From CAZOVB01 sp964583095 (GTDB lineage Bacteria > Planctomycetota > Phycisphaerae > SM23-33), in contig CAZOVB010000075.1 in NCBI GenBank assembly GCA_964583095.1, positions 1 to 21,122 of the forward strand: a DNA stretch of 21,122 nt. The letters are read 5' to 3'. Both the position numbers and the translations under genes were made by a program. Of the stretch, positions 1-7,365 are shown piece by piece. Every line of letters starts with the position of its first letter. The first letter of the stretch is position 1. The notes beneath the pieces are model-generated. The model saw only the letters and a program-made list of their open reading frames with translations. It was not told the DNA's origin and did no database searches.

Positions 1-978
1 TCTTTCCATCATGGGCTCAACGCTCTTGTATCCGCTGTGTTTAAAGAGCTTTTCAGGGATTTTAACCAAGAGCATTTTTGTGTCGGACTTGTCAACAAAC
101 TTATAGTCAGTGACATGCCCGCTTGACTTCAGGACATCGGCGATATAATCAGGGCAGCCGTGCTTTACAATGTCAGTGAACAGCCCATCAATACGCATGT
201 TAAATCCGTACAGTGAACGGTAAATGTCCAGCAGCTCATTGCCGTCGCACGCCGTATCGGCGTCGCCAATTCTGGCATATTTATTCAATGTGTTATCTAT
301 GATAATCTTGTGCTGCTGGATGGCGGTTTGCAATTGAACCACCCTTACATCATCCATCTCGTGGGCAAACACCCTGTCGACGGCTGCACTGAATGCGTTC
401 AGGAATGTCGCAACGTTGTTAAGACACTCTGTAATCATGGATTTGCAAACTTCTTCTTGTCCGAGAGAGTCATGATTAGCGACCAAATTATCAATCTCTT
501 CTTTCAGGACTCTGTTGGTCTTGCGAATTTCCATCTGTATCTGTGTGGCAACATCCGTTATGGTGTCGCCCTGTGTTGCTATTGGTTCATTATCTTGAGT
601 ATCTTTCCATGCATCTGGCGATGACAGTGAACCGTCTATATCGCTGGCGGGCATATTCTTTTGCTCCCAATCCTGTGTTGCATTCTGATGTGTATCTCGC
701 CGCAACGGAATGGGTTGTTTCTTCTTCGGCTGCTGTTGTGCAGCCTTCTGCTGTTGTGCAGCATTCTGCTGTTGTGCAGCATTCTGCTGTTGTGCAGCAT
801 TCTGCTGTGCCTCAACATTAAATGGATACATGTCGGGGTTATTGTGGGGTATGCAATCGCCGTAATAATCAGGTATATGCCGATATACTTGCTTTAATCT
901 TTTGTCCAAAATATCATTAAGATCTATTTTCTTACCCCAAACACGCTGTGGTTGGCTCCAAAAACATGGCCAAATCAT
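1..978 (-). CDS. Gln/Ala-repeat protein, N-terminal 326 residues (runs off left edge)
   Basis: The frame is open from an ATG at 978 to base 1, so the C-terminus lies outside the window. The start is set by AGGAGGT seven bases upstream and lies 10 bp after the RNA ligase stop, so the two are probably co-transcribed. Residues 1-55 are hydrophilic. Residues 58-83 are a low-complexity tract of four 6-residue units (QQNAAQ, the last QQKAAQ), encoded by 18-bp DNA repeats. A Lys/Pro patch (PKKKQP) follows, then an acidic, Asp/Thr/Gln-rich linker to about residue 145. From about residue 146 the sequence looks helical and possibly coiled coil. No enzymatic motif is seen and I do not recognise the family. 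The linker-plus-helical layout would suit a structural or scaffolding role, but that is a guess. Confidence 0.85.
   Translation of the reverse strand, partial: MIWPCFWSQPQRVWGKKIDLNDILDKRLKQVYRHIPDYYGDCIPHNNPDMYPFNVEAQQNAAQQQNAAQQQNAAQQQKAAQQQPKKKQPIPLRRDTHQNATQDWEQKNMPASDIDGSLSSPDAWKDTQDNEPIATQGDTITDVATQIQMEIRKTNRVLKEEIDNLVANHDSLGQEEVCKSMITECLNNVATFLNAFSAAVDRVFAHEMDDVRVVQLQTAIQQHKIIIDNTLNKYARIGDADTACDGNELLDIYRSLYGFNMRIDGLFTDIVKHGCPDYIADVLKSSGHVTDYKFVDKSDTKMLLVKIPEKLFKHSGYKSVEPMMER
736..806 (-). repeat. 18-bp tandem repeats coding for QQNAAQ
   Basis: About four direct copies of an 18-bp unit (plus-strand core ctgctgttgtgcagcatt) lie in frame in the left-edge gene. They give a Gln/Asn/Ala tract. 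One unit has Lys in place of Asn. Such a tract can change copy number by slippage. Confidence 0.85.
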
Positions 979-987
979 TTCTACCTC

Positions 988-2154
988 CTATTGGTTGGAT
1001 ATTACTCTACCTACCCATTTCAACAATGTTTTGTCAATTTTGTCGTTAAGGTAGTCAGGTAATGCATTGCCTGTGGGTCTGACCTTTTTATGAATCATAT
1101 CCCACACTTTATCGTTTTGCTGTTTATATATTCCTATGAGAATGCTCATGTCAGATTTATGCTCTTGTTGGCACTTGATGGCAAAAGATTTAATGTCGGG
1201 ATTGCCACCAAGCTCTGTGGTGATTTTTTCATAGATGTTTTCAACCCTACTGGCTTCGTCGCTGTGCAGCTCATTAATGACGTTTGCCAGTGACAAGCTC
1301 GCATCTTTAAATTCTTCGGGAATGACCATGAGGTAATCACGTGGTATTCCGCCAACTTCCCATGCTCGCCACATCCCCAGTGGTGTCAGTGAAGAGACAA
1401 GAGCGTGCATCTTTTTGTACCACTCGCCCTTAATTTTAATCTTGAGATCTTGTACCTTATCTTGACACTGAATGCCCAGAAAAGTAATCACAAAACCTTC
1501 CTCGCCGACGAGTGTTTCGCAGTTGGCGACAATTGCACTGATGCTGTCAAACTCCACCTGCTCGACACATTCCACGTTAATTGCTGCGGCACTCTCTTGT
1601 AGTAAAGATGGTGACACTTCCTGCCCAGTGACTTTATTCACCATGCCCAGCAGTACCAAGCCCGCCTTGTCCTGATAGTCTACAACAATCTTGTTGGCTG
1701 GATAAATGATTTCAAAAAGGTAGGTGAAGGAAAAATCAATATTGGACAAATTCATGTGATGTCTTGCCCATTCCGTAGCAAATTGTGCCTGCTCACTCAC
1801 AAATGAACCCTTCGTAGCAATGGCAAAATTATTAACACATTTATCATAATACATGATGCCAAGTGAACCGTCAAGCTTTTTAGAAACAAAAAACGGGTTT
1901 TCGAATAGGGGCTGTTGAAGATTAATGATGTTTTCCAGTCTGGTTTCAGGCATTTCGCCAAGGTTGAAAAACTTATTCCATGGGCGGGCGAGAAGTTCAC
2001 CAGTGTCACGGTCAAAGATAATGCCACGGGCAGCTCTCGTTATTTCATCCCATTTTTTATCAAAAACGGTTTCTTGGTTATAGCAGAATGAAACGAGATG
2101 CCCCTTTTCTGCCATGGTAACGCCGGGGTGGTTGATAAATTGTTCAAGTTTCAT
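988..2154 (-). CDS. rnlA: T4 Rnl1-like RNA ligase
   Basis: ATP-dependent RNA ligase of the T4 RnlA (gp63) family, which joins 5'-phosphate and 3'-OH RNA ends through ligase-AMP and RNA-adenylate intermediates. In T4 it reseals tRNA cut by host anticodon nuclease. The 388 residues compare with 374 in T4 Rnl1. Visible motifs: ARG at 42-44, motif I KLDG with the predicted AMP-accepting Lys93, motif III FEII at 147-150, motif IV EEGFV at 218-222, and motif V with Lys240 and Lys242. A longer in-frame start exists at 2202, but it lies inside the upstream gene. ATG 2154 matches the usual N-terminus and overlaps the upstream stop by 11 bases, so translation is probably coupled. No polynucleotide kinase/phosphatase partner is seen in this window. 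Family call firm; substrate inferred. Confidence 0.93.
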   Translation of the reverse strand: MKLEQFINHPGVTMAEKGHLVSFCYNQETVFDKKWDEITRAARGIIFDRDTGELLARPWNKFFNLGEMPETRLENIINLQQPLFENPFFVSKKLDGSLGIMYYDKCVNNFAIATKGSFVSEQAQFATEWARHHMNLSNIDFSFTYLFEIIYPANKIVVDYQDKAGLVLLGMVNKVTGQEVSPSLLQESAAAINVECVEQVEFDSISAIVANCETLVGEEGFVITFLGIQCQDKVQDLKIKIKGEWYKKMHALVSSLTPLGMWRAWEVGGIPRDYLMVIPEEFKDASLSLANVINELHSDEASRVENIYEKITTELGGNPDIKSFAIKCQQEHKSDMSILIGIYKQQNDKVWDMIHKKVRPTGNALPDYLNDKIDKTLLKWVGRVISNQ

Positions 2155-2416
2155 ATTCAATCTCAAGTTCAGGTTGTACTTTTTGTACGCCCGGTACTTC
2201 AACTTCTTTTCTCAACATGAATTGAAGATAACTAACGTATTTGTCATCAGCCGAGTCTTTATACTGAACATATTCTTTCAAAAGCATGTTAATGAAAAAT
2301 GTGTCTTCGGCCTTGAGCATTTTAGCCTGTTTCTTTGCTTCCATGCCTTCCTTAATTTCCTTGGCAAAATTCTCGTGCGAATACAGTACCTCATCTAAAT
2401 CAAACTTTGTGTTCAT
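2144..2416 (-). CDS. hypothetical protein translationally coupled to the RNA ligase
   Basis: This 90-aa protein is rich in Lys and Glu and probably mostly helical (for example EIKEGMEAKKQAKMLKAED). It has no Cys, no membrane segment and no motif I recognise. The ATG at 2416 has a near-perfect AAAGGAGGT site. It is the first gene after promoter 2462-2490, so it and the ligase probably form one transcript. Its stop overlaps the ligase start by 11 bases. The coupling suggests a functional link, such as an accessory subunit or end-processing factor, but nothing in the sequence shows one. Confidence 0.85.
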   Translation of the reverse strand: MNTKFDLDEVLYSHENFAKEIKEGMEAKKQAKMLKAEDTFFINMLLKEYVQYKDSADDKYVSYLQFMLRKEVEVPGVQKVQPELEIEYET

Positions 2417-2461
2417 AGCGACCTCCTTTATTGTTAGACCTTTTTCTATTTTCTGAATACA

Positions 2462-2490
2462 ATGTTAGCATAGAATTCCTTGAATGTCAA
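2462..2490 (-). promoter_or_regulatory. family promoter P1
   Basis: Read on the minus strand: TTGACA, 17 bp, TAACAT with extended TG(C). An AT-rich tract lies upstream. The leader is of the 'TGTATTCAGAAAAT' type. Drives the genes from 2416 leftward (coupled protein, RNA ligase). Confidence 0.85.
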
Positions 2491-2509
2491 GAAAAAAATG
2501 AAATTAATT

Positions 2510-2695
2510 TCAACTTTTTTCATGACATAAGCAAGTCGCATGACTTACGGGCTCGTAGTCGTCACAATCGCCAGCCGCCCACATGGAACTAATCTCTACA
2601 CTGGTATTCGTTCTTCTTTCGGGATCAAGATTACATCCGTGCCGCATGCGGTTGAACCACCAGTGAACGCAACTTGGACAATGTCTCTTTTTCAT
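2510..2695 (-). CDS. Cys-rich mini-protein (CxxC)
   Basis: A 61-aa protein from ATG 2695, chosen because AAAGGA sits six bases upstream. An in-frame ATG at 2719 lies inside the upstream gene and has no site. It begins MKKRHCPSCVHWW and has a CPSC pair at 6-9, then single Cys residues at about 21 and 40 and a CLC near the C-terminus. This looks like a small zinc-binding fold. Many phage accessory mini-proteins have such a pattern. Function is unknown. It is the last gene before P1. Confidence 0.75.
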   Translation of the reverse strand: MKKRHCPSCVHWWFNRMRHGCNLDPERRTNTSVEISSMWAAGDCDDYEPVSHATCLCHEKS

Positions 2696-2711
2696 TAGCC
2701 ATCCTTTAATA

Positions 2712-2936
2712 CTAAGCATTCAATAGAATATGAACAAACCCATCTCTATCAGTGCATGGATTACGTTCGGGCATACCACCCAGAGCGTCACATCCCTGCT
2801 TGCATATATGCCAGCCTTGTTTCGTGCCGCAAGGAGTGTCCTGCTCTGCAAATGCGATAACTTGCTCGTCTGTCCAGTCGGATGGGACACACGCTTGTAT
2901 ATTTAGAAAACCACGTCGTATCATTTCTGCTTGCAT
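2712..2936 (-). CDS. conserved phage hypothetical protein (GFLNIQACVP family)
   Basis: A 74-aa protein. The pattern GFLNIQACVPSDWTDEQV, followed by PCGT, GW, KQG and a terminal FVHI(L/M), is one I recall from many unrelated tailed phages, where it has no assigned function. Four Cys residues are present. The start is placed at 2936, with GGGAG nine bases upstream; a second ATG (MIRRGF) four codons in is possible. The next gene begins 16 bases after its stop. Confidence 0.82.
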   Translation of the reverse strand: MQAEMIRRGFLNIQACVPSDWTDEQVIAFAEQDTPCGTKQGWHICKQGCDALGGMPERNPCTDRDGFVHILLNA

Positions 2937-2973
2937 TTATCTCGCTCCCTTGTTTTGAGTATATTATTAATGG

Positions 2974-3351
2974 CTACTCTGCTGGATTAATACCAAGCAT
3001 TCTCATGGCAAAATAATCAAATTGCGAATTTAGTCCGTCATATTTATAACCCAACGCTCCCAGTATGGCCAAATGAACAGTGGGATAATATCTGCCCACC
3101 CTAACCCACTGTCCATGTTCTTTTACCATTGGGTGGTATGAGTCATCATCTTGAACGATGGCTATGTCGTCCATTACTCCAACGACAGAACAATGTCTGC
3201 GAAAATTGGAATTGCCCCTGTAAGCGTCCAATATAGCCTGCTCTTCTTCTCGGATTTCCGCATATTGTCCTGCCGTGTTCAACTTTTGCATTTTAAGCGT
3301 GACATTGAGTTCGTCAAATTCCTTAATCATTTCGATTGGTTTTTGTGACAT
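2974..3351 (-). CDS. hypothetical protein
   Basis: A 125-aa protein, start ATG 3351 preceded by AAAGGA. The N-terminal half (to about residue 45) is charged and helical. The middle, with a short acidic VQDDDS stretch and then HGQWVRVGRYYP, looks like beta strands. No catalytic motif or membrane segment is seen and the family is not recognised. It is in the transcript started by P2. Confidence 0.82.
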   Translation of the reverse strand: MSQKPIEMIKEFDELNVTLKMQKLNTAGQYAEIREEEQAILDAYRGNSNFRRHCSVVGVMDDIAIVQDDDSYHPMVKEHGQWVRVGRYYPTVHLAILGALGYKYDGLNSQFDYFAMRMLGINPAE

Positions 3352-3386
3352 GATATCATTCCTTTCAGTTTATGGTTATATACTTT

Positions 3387-3695
3387 TTAAATCCAATCTA
3401 TAACAATTGCTTTATCTTTTTGGTCGTCTTTCTTGGTCGCAGGTGATGATGCTTTATGAACATTATCAATAGCTGCTTTCTCTATTCTTTCCGTCCTGCA
3501 TAGCTCTTTGAGAAAACCTAAAAAACTTTCCTCAAGTTTATCTAAATCCAGCTTCCTGAGGAGCGTGGCGGTCTCAATGCACTCTTGCGTATGAGAAAGA
3601 AAGTTACTACCACGGTCAAGCATTTCCAAGTCCATTAGTAAACCTTCAAGCAAGTCAAGCTGTTTAGCTCTTTCATCTGTCCATTTTACGTCCAC
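3387..3695 (-). CDS. hypothetical helical protein, GTG start
   Basis: A 102-aa protein that starts with GTG at 3695, eight bases after AAAGGGGG. No ATG precedes the conserved-looking MDVKWTDERAKQLDLLEGLL start. The sequence is Leu/Glu/Lys-rich with heptad-like leucines (about residues 10-75), so a coiled coil is plausible. The C-terminus ends VIDWI. It is the first gene after P2. Function is unknown. Confidence 0.82.
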   Translation of the reverse strand: MDVKWTDERAKQLDLLEGLLMDLEMLDRGSNFLSHTQECIETATLLRKLDLDKLEESFLGFLKELCRTERIEKAAIDNVHKASSPATKKDDQKDKAIVIDWI

Positions 3696-3734
3696 GATAA
3701 CCCCCTTTAATTAACTTTTCATTTTCTGAATACA

Positions 3735-3763
3735 AGACTACCATAAAGAAGTTAAAAAGTCAA
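3735..3763 (-). promoter_or_regulatory. family promoter P2
   Basis: Minus strand: TTGACT, 17 bp, TAGTCT with extended TG(G). It lies between the stop of the membrane gene at 3778 and the GTG start at 3695. The leader is of the 'TGTATTCAGAAAAT' type. Confidence 0.88.
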
Positions 3764-3777
3764 GAAAAAAATGAAAT

Positions 3778-4017
3778 TTATTTTTGCAGATTTCGCAGAT
3801 AATATACAATGAATCGCAATATCAACCAAACGAGTGGTAGAAAAAAGGTTGCAATCATTAAATAAGTAAAAACATTAAAATATATCGCTACTACAATGAC
3901 ACTTATAACCACGGGGAATAAATCACAATCCCCTACGAAGAAGGGAATGGCGAGAATCATTAAAGCACATGTCAGTGCAGCTAATAGAAAACCACCAATC
4001 ATAATACATTCTGCCAT
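3778..4017 (-). CDS. small membrane protein, about three TM segments
   Basis: A 79-aa, very hydrophobic protein. Probable membrane segments are at about 6-27, 35-53 and 54-74, with a short polar hinge (VGDCDLF) between the first two and a basic C-terminus (YYLRNLQK). The start ATG 4017 has a weak AGGTG site that overlaps the end of the upstream membrane gene (stop 4026), so the two are likely co-translated. Small membrane proteins in phages can be holins or superinfection-exclusion factors, but no lysin is nearby to support that. Function not assigned. Confidence 0.8.
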   Translation of the reverse strand: MAECIMIGGFLLAALTCALMILAIPFFVGDCDLFPVVISVIVVAIYFNVFTYLMIATFFLPLVWLILRFIVYYLRNLQK

Positions 4018-4025
4018 AATAACAC

Positions 4026-4313
4026 CTATTTTTTAAGTAGCTCATCCACGTCTTTAATCATCTGGTGACGCTTGGGATTTTTAGCTTGTTCTGTTTCTTC
4101 TTCCCCCCATTTTTTTGCAAGGTAACTACCGATTTGCCATAATGTGTATCCCATACCTAACAACCCCAACAGCACAAGTATCGTGATTATAATGTTTGTC
4201 AAGGAACCAAACAATATCAGCCCTAGTCCTATGAGCGTGAGCAATTTCATACAATCAGCGTCTCTAACCACAAGAAATGCAACAATTAACAACACTACAA
4301 CAACAAATACCAT
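4026..4313 (-). CDS. small membrane protein with cytoplasmic Lys/Glu tail
   Basis: A 95-aa protein. It has hydrophobic segments at about 2-16, 22-40 and 41-63, followed by a charged tail (KKWGEEETEQAKNPKRHQ) of about 30 residues, probably cytoplasmic. ATG 4313 has GGGGG seven bases upstream. It lies between the 221-aa gene and a second small membrane gene, with gaps under 10 bases on both sides. The pair may act together. The family is not recognised. Confidence 0.8.
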   Translation of the reverse strand: MVFVVVVLLIVAFLVVRDADCMKLLTLIGLGLILFGSLTNIIITILVLLGLLGMGYTLWQIGSYLAKKWGEEETEQAKNPKRHQMIKDVDELLKK

Positions 4314-4322
4314 ATAAACCCC

Positions 4323-4988
4323 CTATGTTATAATATTTCTCAACTTTTTAGGCAAGCTCTCAATGCGTTGCGTAACAATTTCATCCTTTTGTTTTCTTTC
4401 GGCATAAGATTTGAATGAAATGTACGGTGCTTTGACCCATGGGGTGACAAAATGTCCGTTTTCACTCATAAGTATCAATTTATGCTTTAAAGCCTCTGTA
4501 GCGTCATTCTCGCCTATCCAGACCCCGCTTGGTGCGTAATGTCCATCTCCAAAGATGTGCGGGGCATATTCTACACCACTGTTCGTCTGCCAATTGTAGT
4601 AAAAAGCTGCTCTGGCGACAAGTTTAGCATCCTGCATTGTTTCTATCTTGAGCAGAATGTTGTTTTCTTCCCGCCACAGTAAATACATATAATCATGAGT
4701 GAGGTCTTTGCCGTCGAAACTTATGAAGGGAAACTCACTCACTGTACAGAACCCCAGTGACTTAGCAATACGCATATAGCGTTTGACATCATCATGGGCA
4801 ACTACATCGTCGTTCATGAATAGAATCTGGTTGATATACGAGTTGTGCTGTTCATTGAATAGTGTTTTAAGAACGAGTATTACTGGAGAATTGCGGTCTT
4901 GATCCTTGAAGGATTTCGCTACATAGTCGTCAACGCTTTTGTTAAGTAGTCTCGTAAGGCAGTCTTTATGTTTGTATTCGTTCATCAT
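4323..4988 (-). CDS. hypothetical protein, 221 aa
   Basis: A 221-aa soluble protein with no CxxC pair, membrane segment or nucleotide-binding motif that I can see. Aromatic-rich stretches (MYLLWREENN, AAFYYNWQTNSG, GVWIGEND) suggest a compact globular fold. Two adjacent ATGs (4988, 4985) follow a weak GAAAGA site. The preceding 57-aa gene ends 23 bases upstream. Function is unknown. Confidence 0.8.
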   Translation of the reverse strand: MMNEYKHKDCLTRLLNKSVDDYVAKSFKDQDRNSPVILVLKTLFNEQHNSYINQILFMNDDVVAHDDVKRYMRIAKSLGFCTVSEFPFISFDGKDLTHDYMYLLWREENNILLKIETMQDAKLVARAAFYYNWQTNSGVEYAPHIFGDGHYAPSGVWIGENDATEALKHKLILMSENGHFVTPWVKAPYISFKSYAERKQKDEIVTQRIESLPKKLRNIIT

Positions 4989-5011
4989 AATCTTTCATGT
5001 GTTGCTTGTCA

Positions 5012-5185
5012 TTATTTGTTGCTGTCATCCTGTCTGCTACTCTTCTCATTGATATGTGAATGGGTGGTTTTTTTGCGAACTACCTTTGTAAGAACACCGT
5101 CCTTGTCATATTCCGCAACACTTTTATTATCTTTTACCTTGATTCCACCGCATAATGCCGCCAACCTTTTAAGTCCATTACCCAT
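5012..5185 (-). CDS. hypothetical 57-aa basic protein
   Basis: A short gene from ATG 5185, eight bases after AAAGGA, to TAA at 5012. The product begins MGNGLKRLAALCGGIKVKD and is rich in Lys and Asp, with a polar C-terminus (SSRQDDSNK). The good ribosome binding site and its fit in an otherwise empty gap between the genes ending at 5228 and starting at 4988 support it. No known motif. Confidence 0.72.
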   Translation of the reverse strand: MGNGLKRLAALCGGIKVKDNKSVAEYDKDGVLTKVVRKKTTHSHINEKSSRQDDSNK

Positions 5186-5227
5186 GATTATGTTCCTTTC
5201 TGCATGTAGATTGCACTGTACAGAGTC

Positions 5228-5416
5228 TTAATCAAAGCAATCTTCGCCTTTTTGTGCCTTATAATAATTTATATCAGCCTGCGATGCACGAGTAACACTC
5301 TTAACTCGTCCACGTCCGAATTCTGCCACGCCTTCTGAACGTGCTTGACGTTTATTTTCACAACGCACCACAAACCATAGCGAATAACTATCCGCTCGGT
5401 AAAATTTTGCGTTCAT
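5228..5416 (-). CDS. hypothetical 62-aa protein
   Basis: A 62-aa basic protein, ATG 5416 with AAGGAGA upstream. It has an aromatic N-terminal half (FYRADSYSLWFVV) and an Arg-rich middle. There is no recognised domain. It lies 23 bases below the stop of the 167-aa gene and is in the P3 transcript. Confidence 0.75.
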   Translation of the reverse strand: MNAKFYRADSYSLWFVVRCENKRQARSEGVAEFGRGRVKSVTRASQADINYYKAQKGEDCFD

Positions 5417-5439
5417 GATATTATCTCCTTATGATTTTA

Positions 5440-5943
5440 TTATATCATTTCATTAGCAAACACAACGCCATCGCCATATCTTGATGTAATGGCATTCTTA
5501 ACCAATTCGTTAAATTTAGCCTTGAAAACGTCCCACTCTCCATCTTGATATTGTTTGTTGGGTAGATGTGCCAATGTTTTTGTACGGCACAACTTTTTCA
5601 AACGAGCTTGACTTGCTTTTTCATCGCACAGCCTTGCTACAAACATATCCATAGATATGCTTGATAACCCCAATCCGTATCCCATATCAACGGGGGGTAG
5701 AGATGTGACATAACGATAAAATTCTGCTTCATTCGGCGTCATTTGGACGTTACGTGTTGAACCATACATTTGTATTTGCATTGGTTGTTTCGTAGCGGTA
5801 TGATCGAACCAACGAAAAATCATTTCACCGCCGTTACCTTCATCAAGACATGTGGCGATTTGTTGCTTATCTTTACACAGTATGCAAGTCATACCCCCAC
5901 CATCCATGCCATCCCAAGTTTTAACATTTTTTACATTATACAT
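5440..5943 (-). CDS. conserved phage hypothetical protein, 167 aa
   Basis: Start ATG 5943 (MYNVKNVKTWDGMDG) is fixed by AAAGGAGG. The longer in-frame start at 5997 is part of promoter P3 and would lie upstream of the transcription start. The layout, an N-terminal VKNVK...G(M/L)xG, a DEGxGGxM strand, LPP in the middle, and a late CRTKTLAHL motif before a C-terminal helical region, resembles a phage family I have seen annotated only as hypothetical. No catalytic residues can be named. First gene after P3. Confidence 0.82.
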   Translation of the reverse strand: MYNVKNVKTWDGMDGGGMTCILCKDKQQIATCLDEGNGGEMIFRWFDHTATKQPMQIQMYGSTRNVQMTPNEAEFYRYVTSLPPVDMGYGLGLSSISMDMFVARLCDEKASQARLKKLCRTKTLAHLPNKQYQDGEWDVFKAKFNELVKNAITSRYGDGVVFANEMI

Positions 5944-5987
5944 ATCATCATCCTCCTTTGTTAGTTTTCCACTTTCAAAACAAGAGT

Positions 5988-6016
5988 AACCTATCATAGA
6001 TATGTGTAAAAGTCAA
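5988..6016 (-). promoter_or_regulatory. family promoter P3
   Basis: Minus strand: TTGACT, 17 bp, TAGGTT with extended TG(A). The leader is of the 'TTGTTTTGAAA' type. It lies directly below the HNH gene stop (6048) and drives 5943 leftward. Confidence 0.82.
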
Positions 6017-6047
6017 GAAAAAAATAAGGTTAATTGCAGATTTTTTT

Positions 6048-6572
6048 TCATCCACCATCAGTGCAATACACTTTGCCAATCCATACAGGAAGAGCTGCTC
6101 TGATTAAAAAATAATAAACCTTCCTGATTGTATGAGTGCGTTGTTTAGAAATTTTTATACCTCGCATAAGATAGGCGATATATTGCAACGGCGTTTTATC
6201 AGCTTTTTCTTGATTGCATCCACGGCATATTAATCGCATATTGCATTCACTGAATCGCTTGCCGCCTTGACTTATTGGTATAACATGGTCAACAGTGACA
6301 TGCTTTTGGGTTATTTTAGAACCCTTCATCCGCATTTTTTTACCGCAATATTGACAATACCGATAATGATGTTTACGCCGTATTTTTTCCCTTCTCATAT
6401 ATTGTGTTCTAAAATCAAGCCACGAAAAGGGATTATCTACATCTTGCTTGGCGTAATACCTGCAAAGAGCATATAGAAAGAAGGCAGACTGTGGATGGGC
6501 TTGTTCAGCATGTAGCTGATGCCAACATCCTTGGTACTTAATGGTCTTAACTGCTTGATTCTTCGTCGACAT
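6048..6572 (-). CDS. HNH endonuclease
   Basis: A 174-aa HNH nuclease. A zinc-type CQYC pair is at 73-76, then VTVDHVIPISQGG, with Asp95/His96 as the HNH core, and a second pair, CRGC, at 116-119 followed by Asn120. The N-terminal 70 residues are aromatic and basic, possibly a DNA-binding extension; the C-terminal tail is basic. Start ATG 6572 is chosen because GGGGA sits nine bases upstream. ATG 6581 and TTG 6587 are alternatives. The gene overlaps the preceding one by 26 bases. Such free-standing HNH proteins in phages are homing endonucleases or act near packaging; no terminase is in this window, so homing is the simpler inference. Confidence 0.92.
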   Translation of the reverse strand: MSTKNQAVKTIKYQGCWHQLHAEQAHPQSAFFLYALCRYYAKQDVDNPFSWLDFRTQYMRREKIRRKHHYRYCQYCGKKMRMKGSKITQKHVTVDHVIPISQGGKRFSECNMRLICRGCNQEKADKTPLQYIAYLMRGIKISKQRTHTIRKVYYFLIRAALPVWIGKVYCTDGG

Positions 6573-6828
6573 CTTTATCATCCCCAAAAATAATGTTCTT
6601 GAAAAGTGCTTCTTGCTCCAAGTCCTTGAACTGTGTGGGGCGTCTTGTGTCTTCTGTCTTGACGCCTGTTATGCCCGTACCGCCACTATCATATCTGGGA
6701 ATAGCCAAGAACTCGTGTCCAGTCACTCCGCCGTTAGCACCACGGCACTGAATGACTTTCGTAATGGCAATGGGTACGCCGCTCATTGTTTTGGTAAGAA
6801 CGTAATCTGGATTTATGTTAGTTGACAT
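6547..6828 (-). CDS. hypothetical 93-aa protein, acidic C-terminus
   Basis: Starts at ATG 6828 (MSTNINPDYV), fixed by AAAGGAAA; upstream in-frame ATGs lie in the neighbouring gene. Gly/Thr-rich middle (GANGGVTGHEF, SGGTGITGVK), then an acidic end (DDKDVDEESSS). The start overlaps the previous gene's stop by 11 bases and the end overlaps the HNH gene by 26 bases. Compact beta-type composition; no family recognised. Confidence 0.8.
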   Translation of the reverse strand: MSTNINPDYVLTKTMSGVPIAITKVIQCRGANGGVTGHEFLAIPRYDSGGTGITGVKTEDTRRPTQFKDLEQEALFKNIIFGDDKDVDEESSS

Positions 6829-7072
6829 GATTATCTTTCCTTTCATGGTTATACCTTGCTTCATACTCTTTAATAAATCTTTCTGTGCAATACGACTTAT
6901 CCAAGTAAAATCCGACTTTTAGAGAGAATATCAACCTATTAGTTCCGCCAAATATAACGGCAGCTCCTATATGTTGAATGCAGAAGTCTGATGCTGCACC
7001 ACATTCCGTGAAGCGATCTGCCGCTTCTTCAATGATCATCATGCCTATTTCTTGACTTTGCTTTTCGTACAT
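6818..7072 (-). CDS. hypothetical 84-aa protein
   Basis: ATG 7072 with AGAGGA upstream. The protein starts with a helical part (residues 1-20, IGMMIIEEAADRF), then a Cys-containing segment (TECGAASDFCIQH), then strands, and ends in a charged helix (FIKEYEARYNHERKDN). Its stop overlaps the next start (6828) by 11 bases. Function unknown. Confidence 0.8.
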   Translation of the reverse strand: MYEKQSQEIGMMIIEEAADRFTECGAASDFCIQHIGAAVIFGGTNRLIFSLKVGFYLDKSYCTERFIKEYEARYNHERKDNHVN

Positions 7073-7113
7073 GGTGTTCCTCTTATTATTCAGCTACAAC
7101 ATCAAAATCAACA

Positions 7114-7350
7114 TCAATTTTTTTGCCTTTGGCTTCCATTATCCTTTACAACATCATCAAGTGCCAGTTCAGTAACATTGTCCAAAAGATCTACGACAAG
7201 AACTTTATCCACGCCCTTATCCGTGAACAATGCTCGCACCTTACCAGTGAAAGCACGGTGGAGAGGACCTAATTTTCCCCTTATCCAATATGGGGAAACA
7301 TATGACCACTTAACCCAATCGCCTACTTTGATTTCATTAGCTTGTTTCAT
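7114..7350 (-). CDS. hypothetical 78-aa small beta protein, 3' end possibly frameshifted
   Basis: ATG 7350 with AAAGGG upstream. The sequence IKVGDWVKWSYVSP...RGKLGPLHRAFTGKVRALF has the look of a small SH3/KOW-like barrel. The annotated frame ends at 7114, immediately after a run of seven A (T at 7118-7124). If one A is removed, the frame continues as KIDVDFDVVAE to a double TAA at 7083-7088, ten bases before the next start. That would fit the tight packing of this region better than the present 41-base gap. Either the run is miscounted, the gene is mutated, or the polymerase slips there. Confidence 0.75.
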   Translation of the reverse strand: MKQANEIKVGDWVKWSYVSPYWIRGKLGPLHRAFTGKVRALFTDKGVDKVLVVDLLDNVTELALDDVVKDNGSQRQKN

Positions 7351-7365
7351 AGAAAAACCCTTTCT

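Noticed and set aside
661..897. Plus-strand Leu/Cys-rich frame over the QQNAAQ repeat, resembling a membrane protein
   Set aside because: It is the antisense of the Gln/Ala repeat of the minus-strand gene, has no ribosome site and runs against the operon.
5944..5997. Longer N-termini beginning M-I-(V/G)-x-x-CF(E/K)x(E/G)K for genes at 5440, 13105, 16879 and 19352, as if a shared signal peptide
   Set aside because: The ATG is the TATG just before or in the -10 of the promoter family, so these codons lie upstream of or at the transcription start. The likeness is promoter conservation read as protein. Each gene has a good ribosome site further down.
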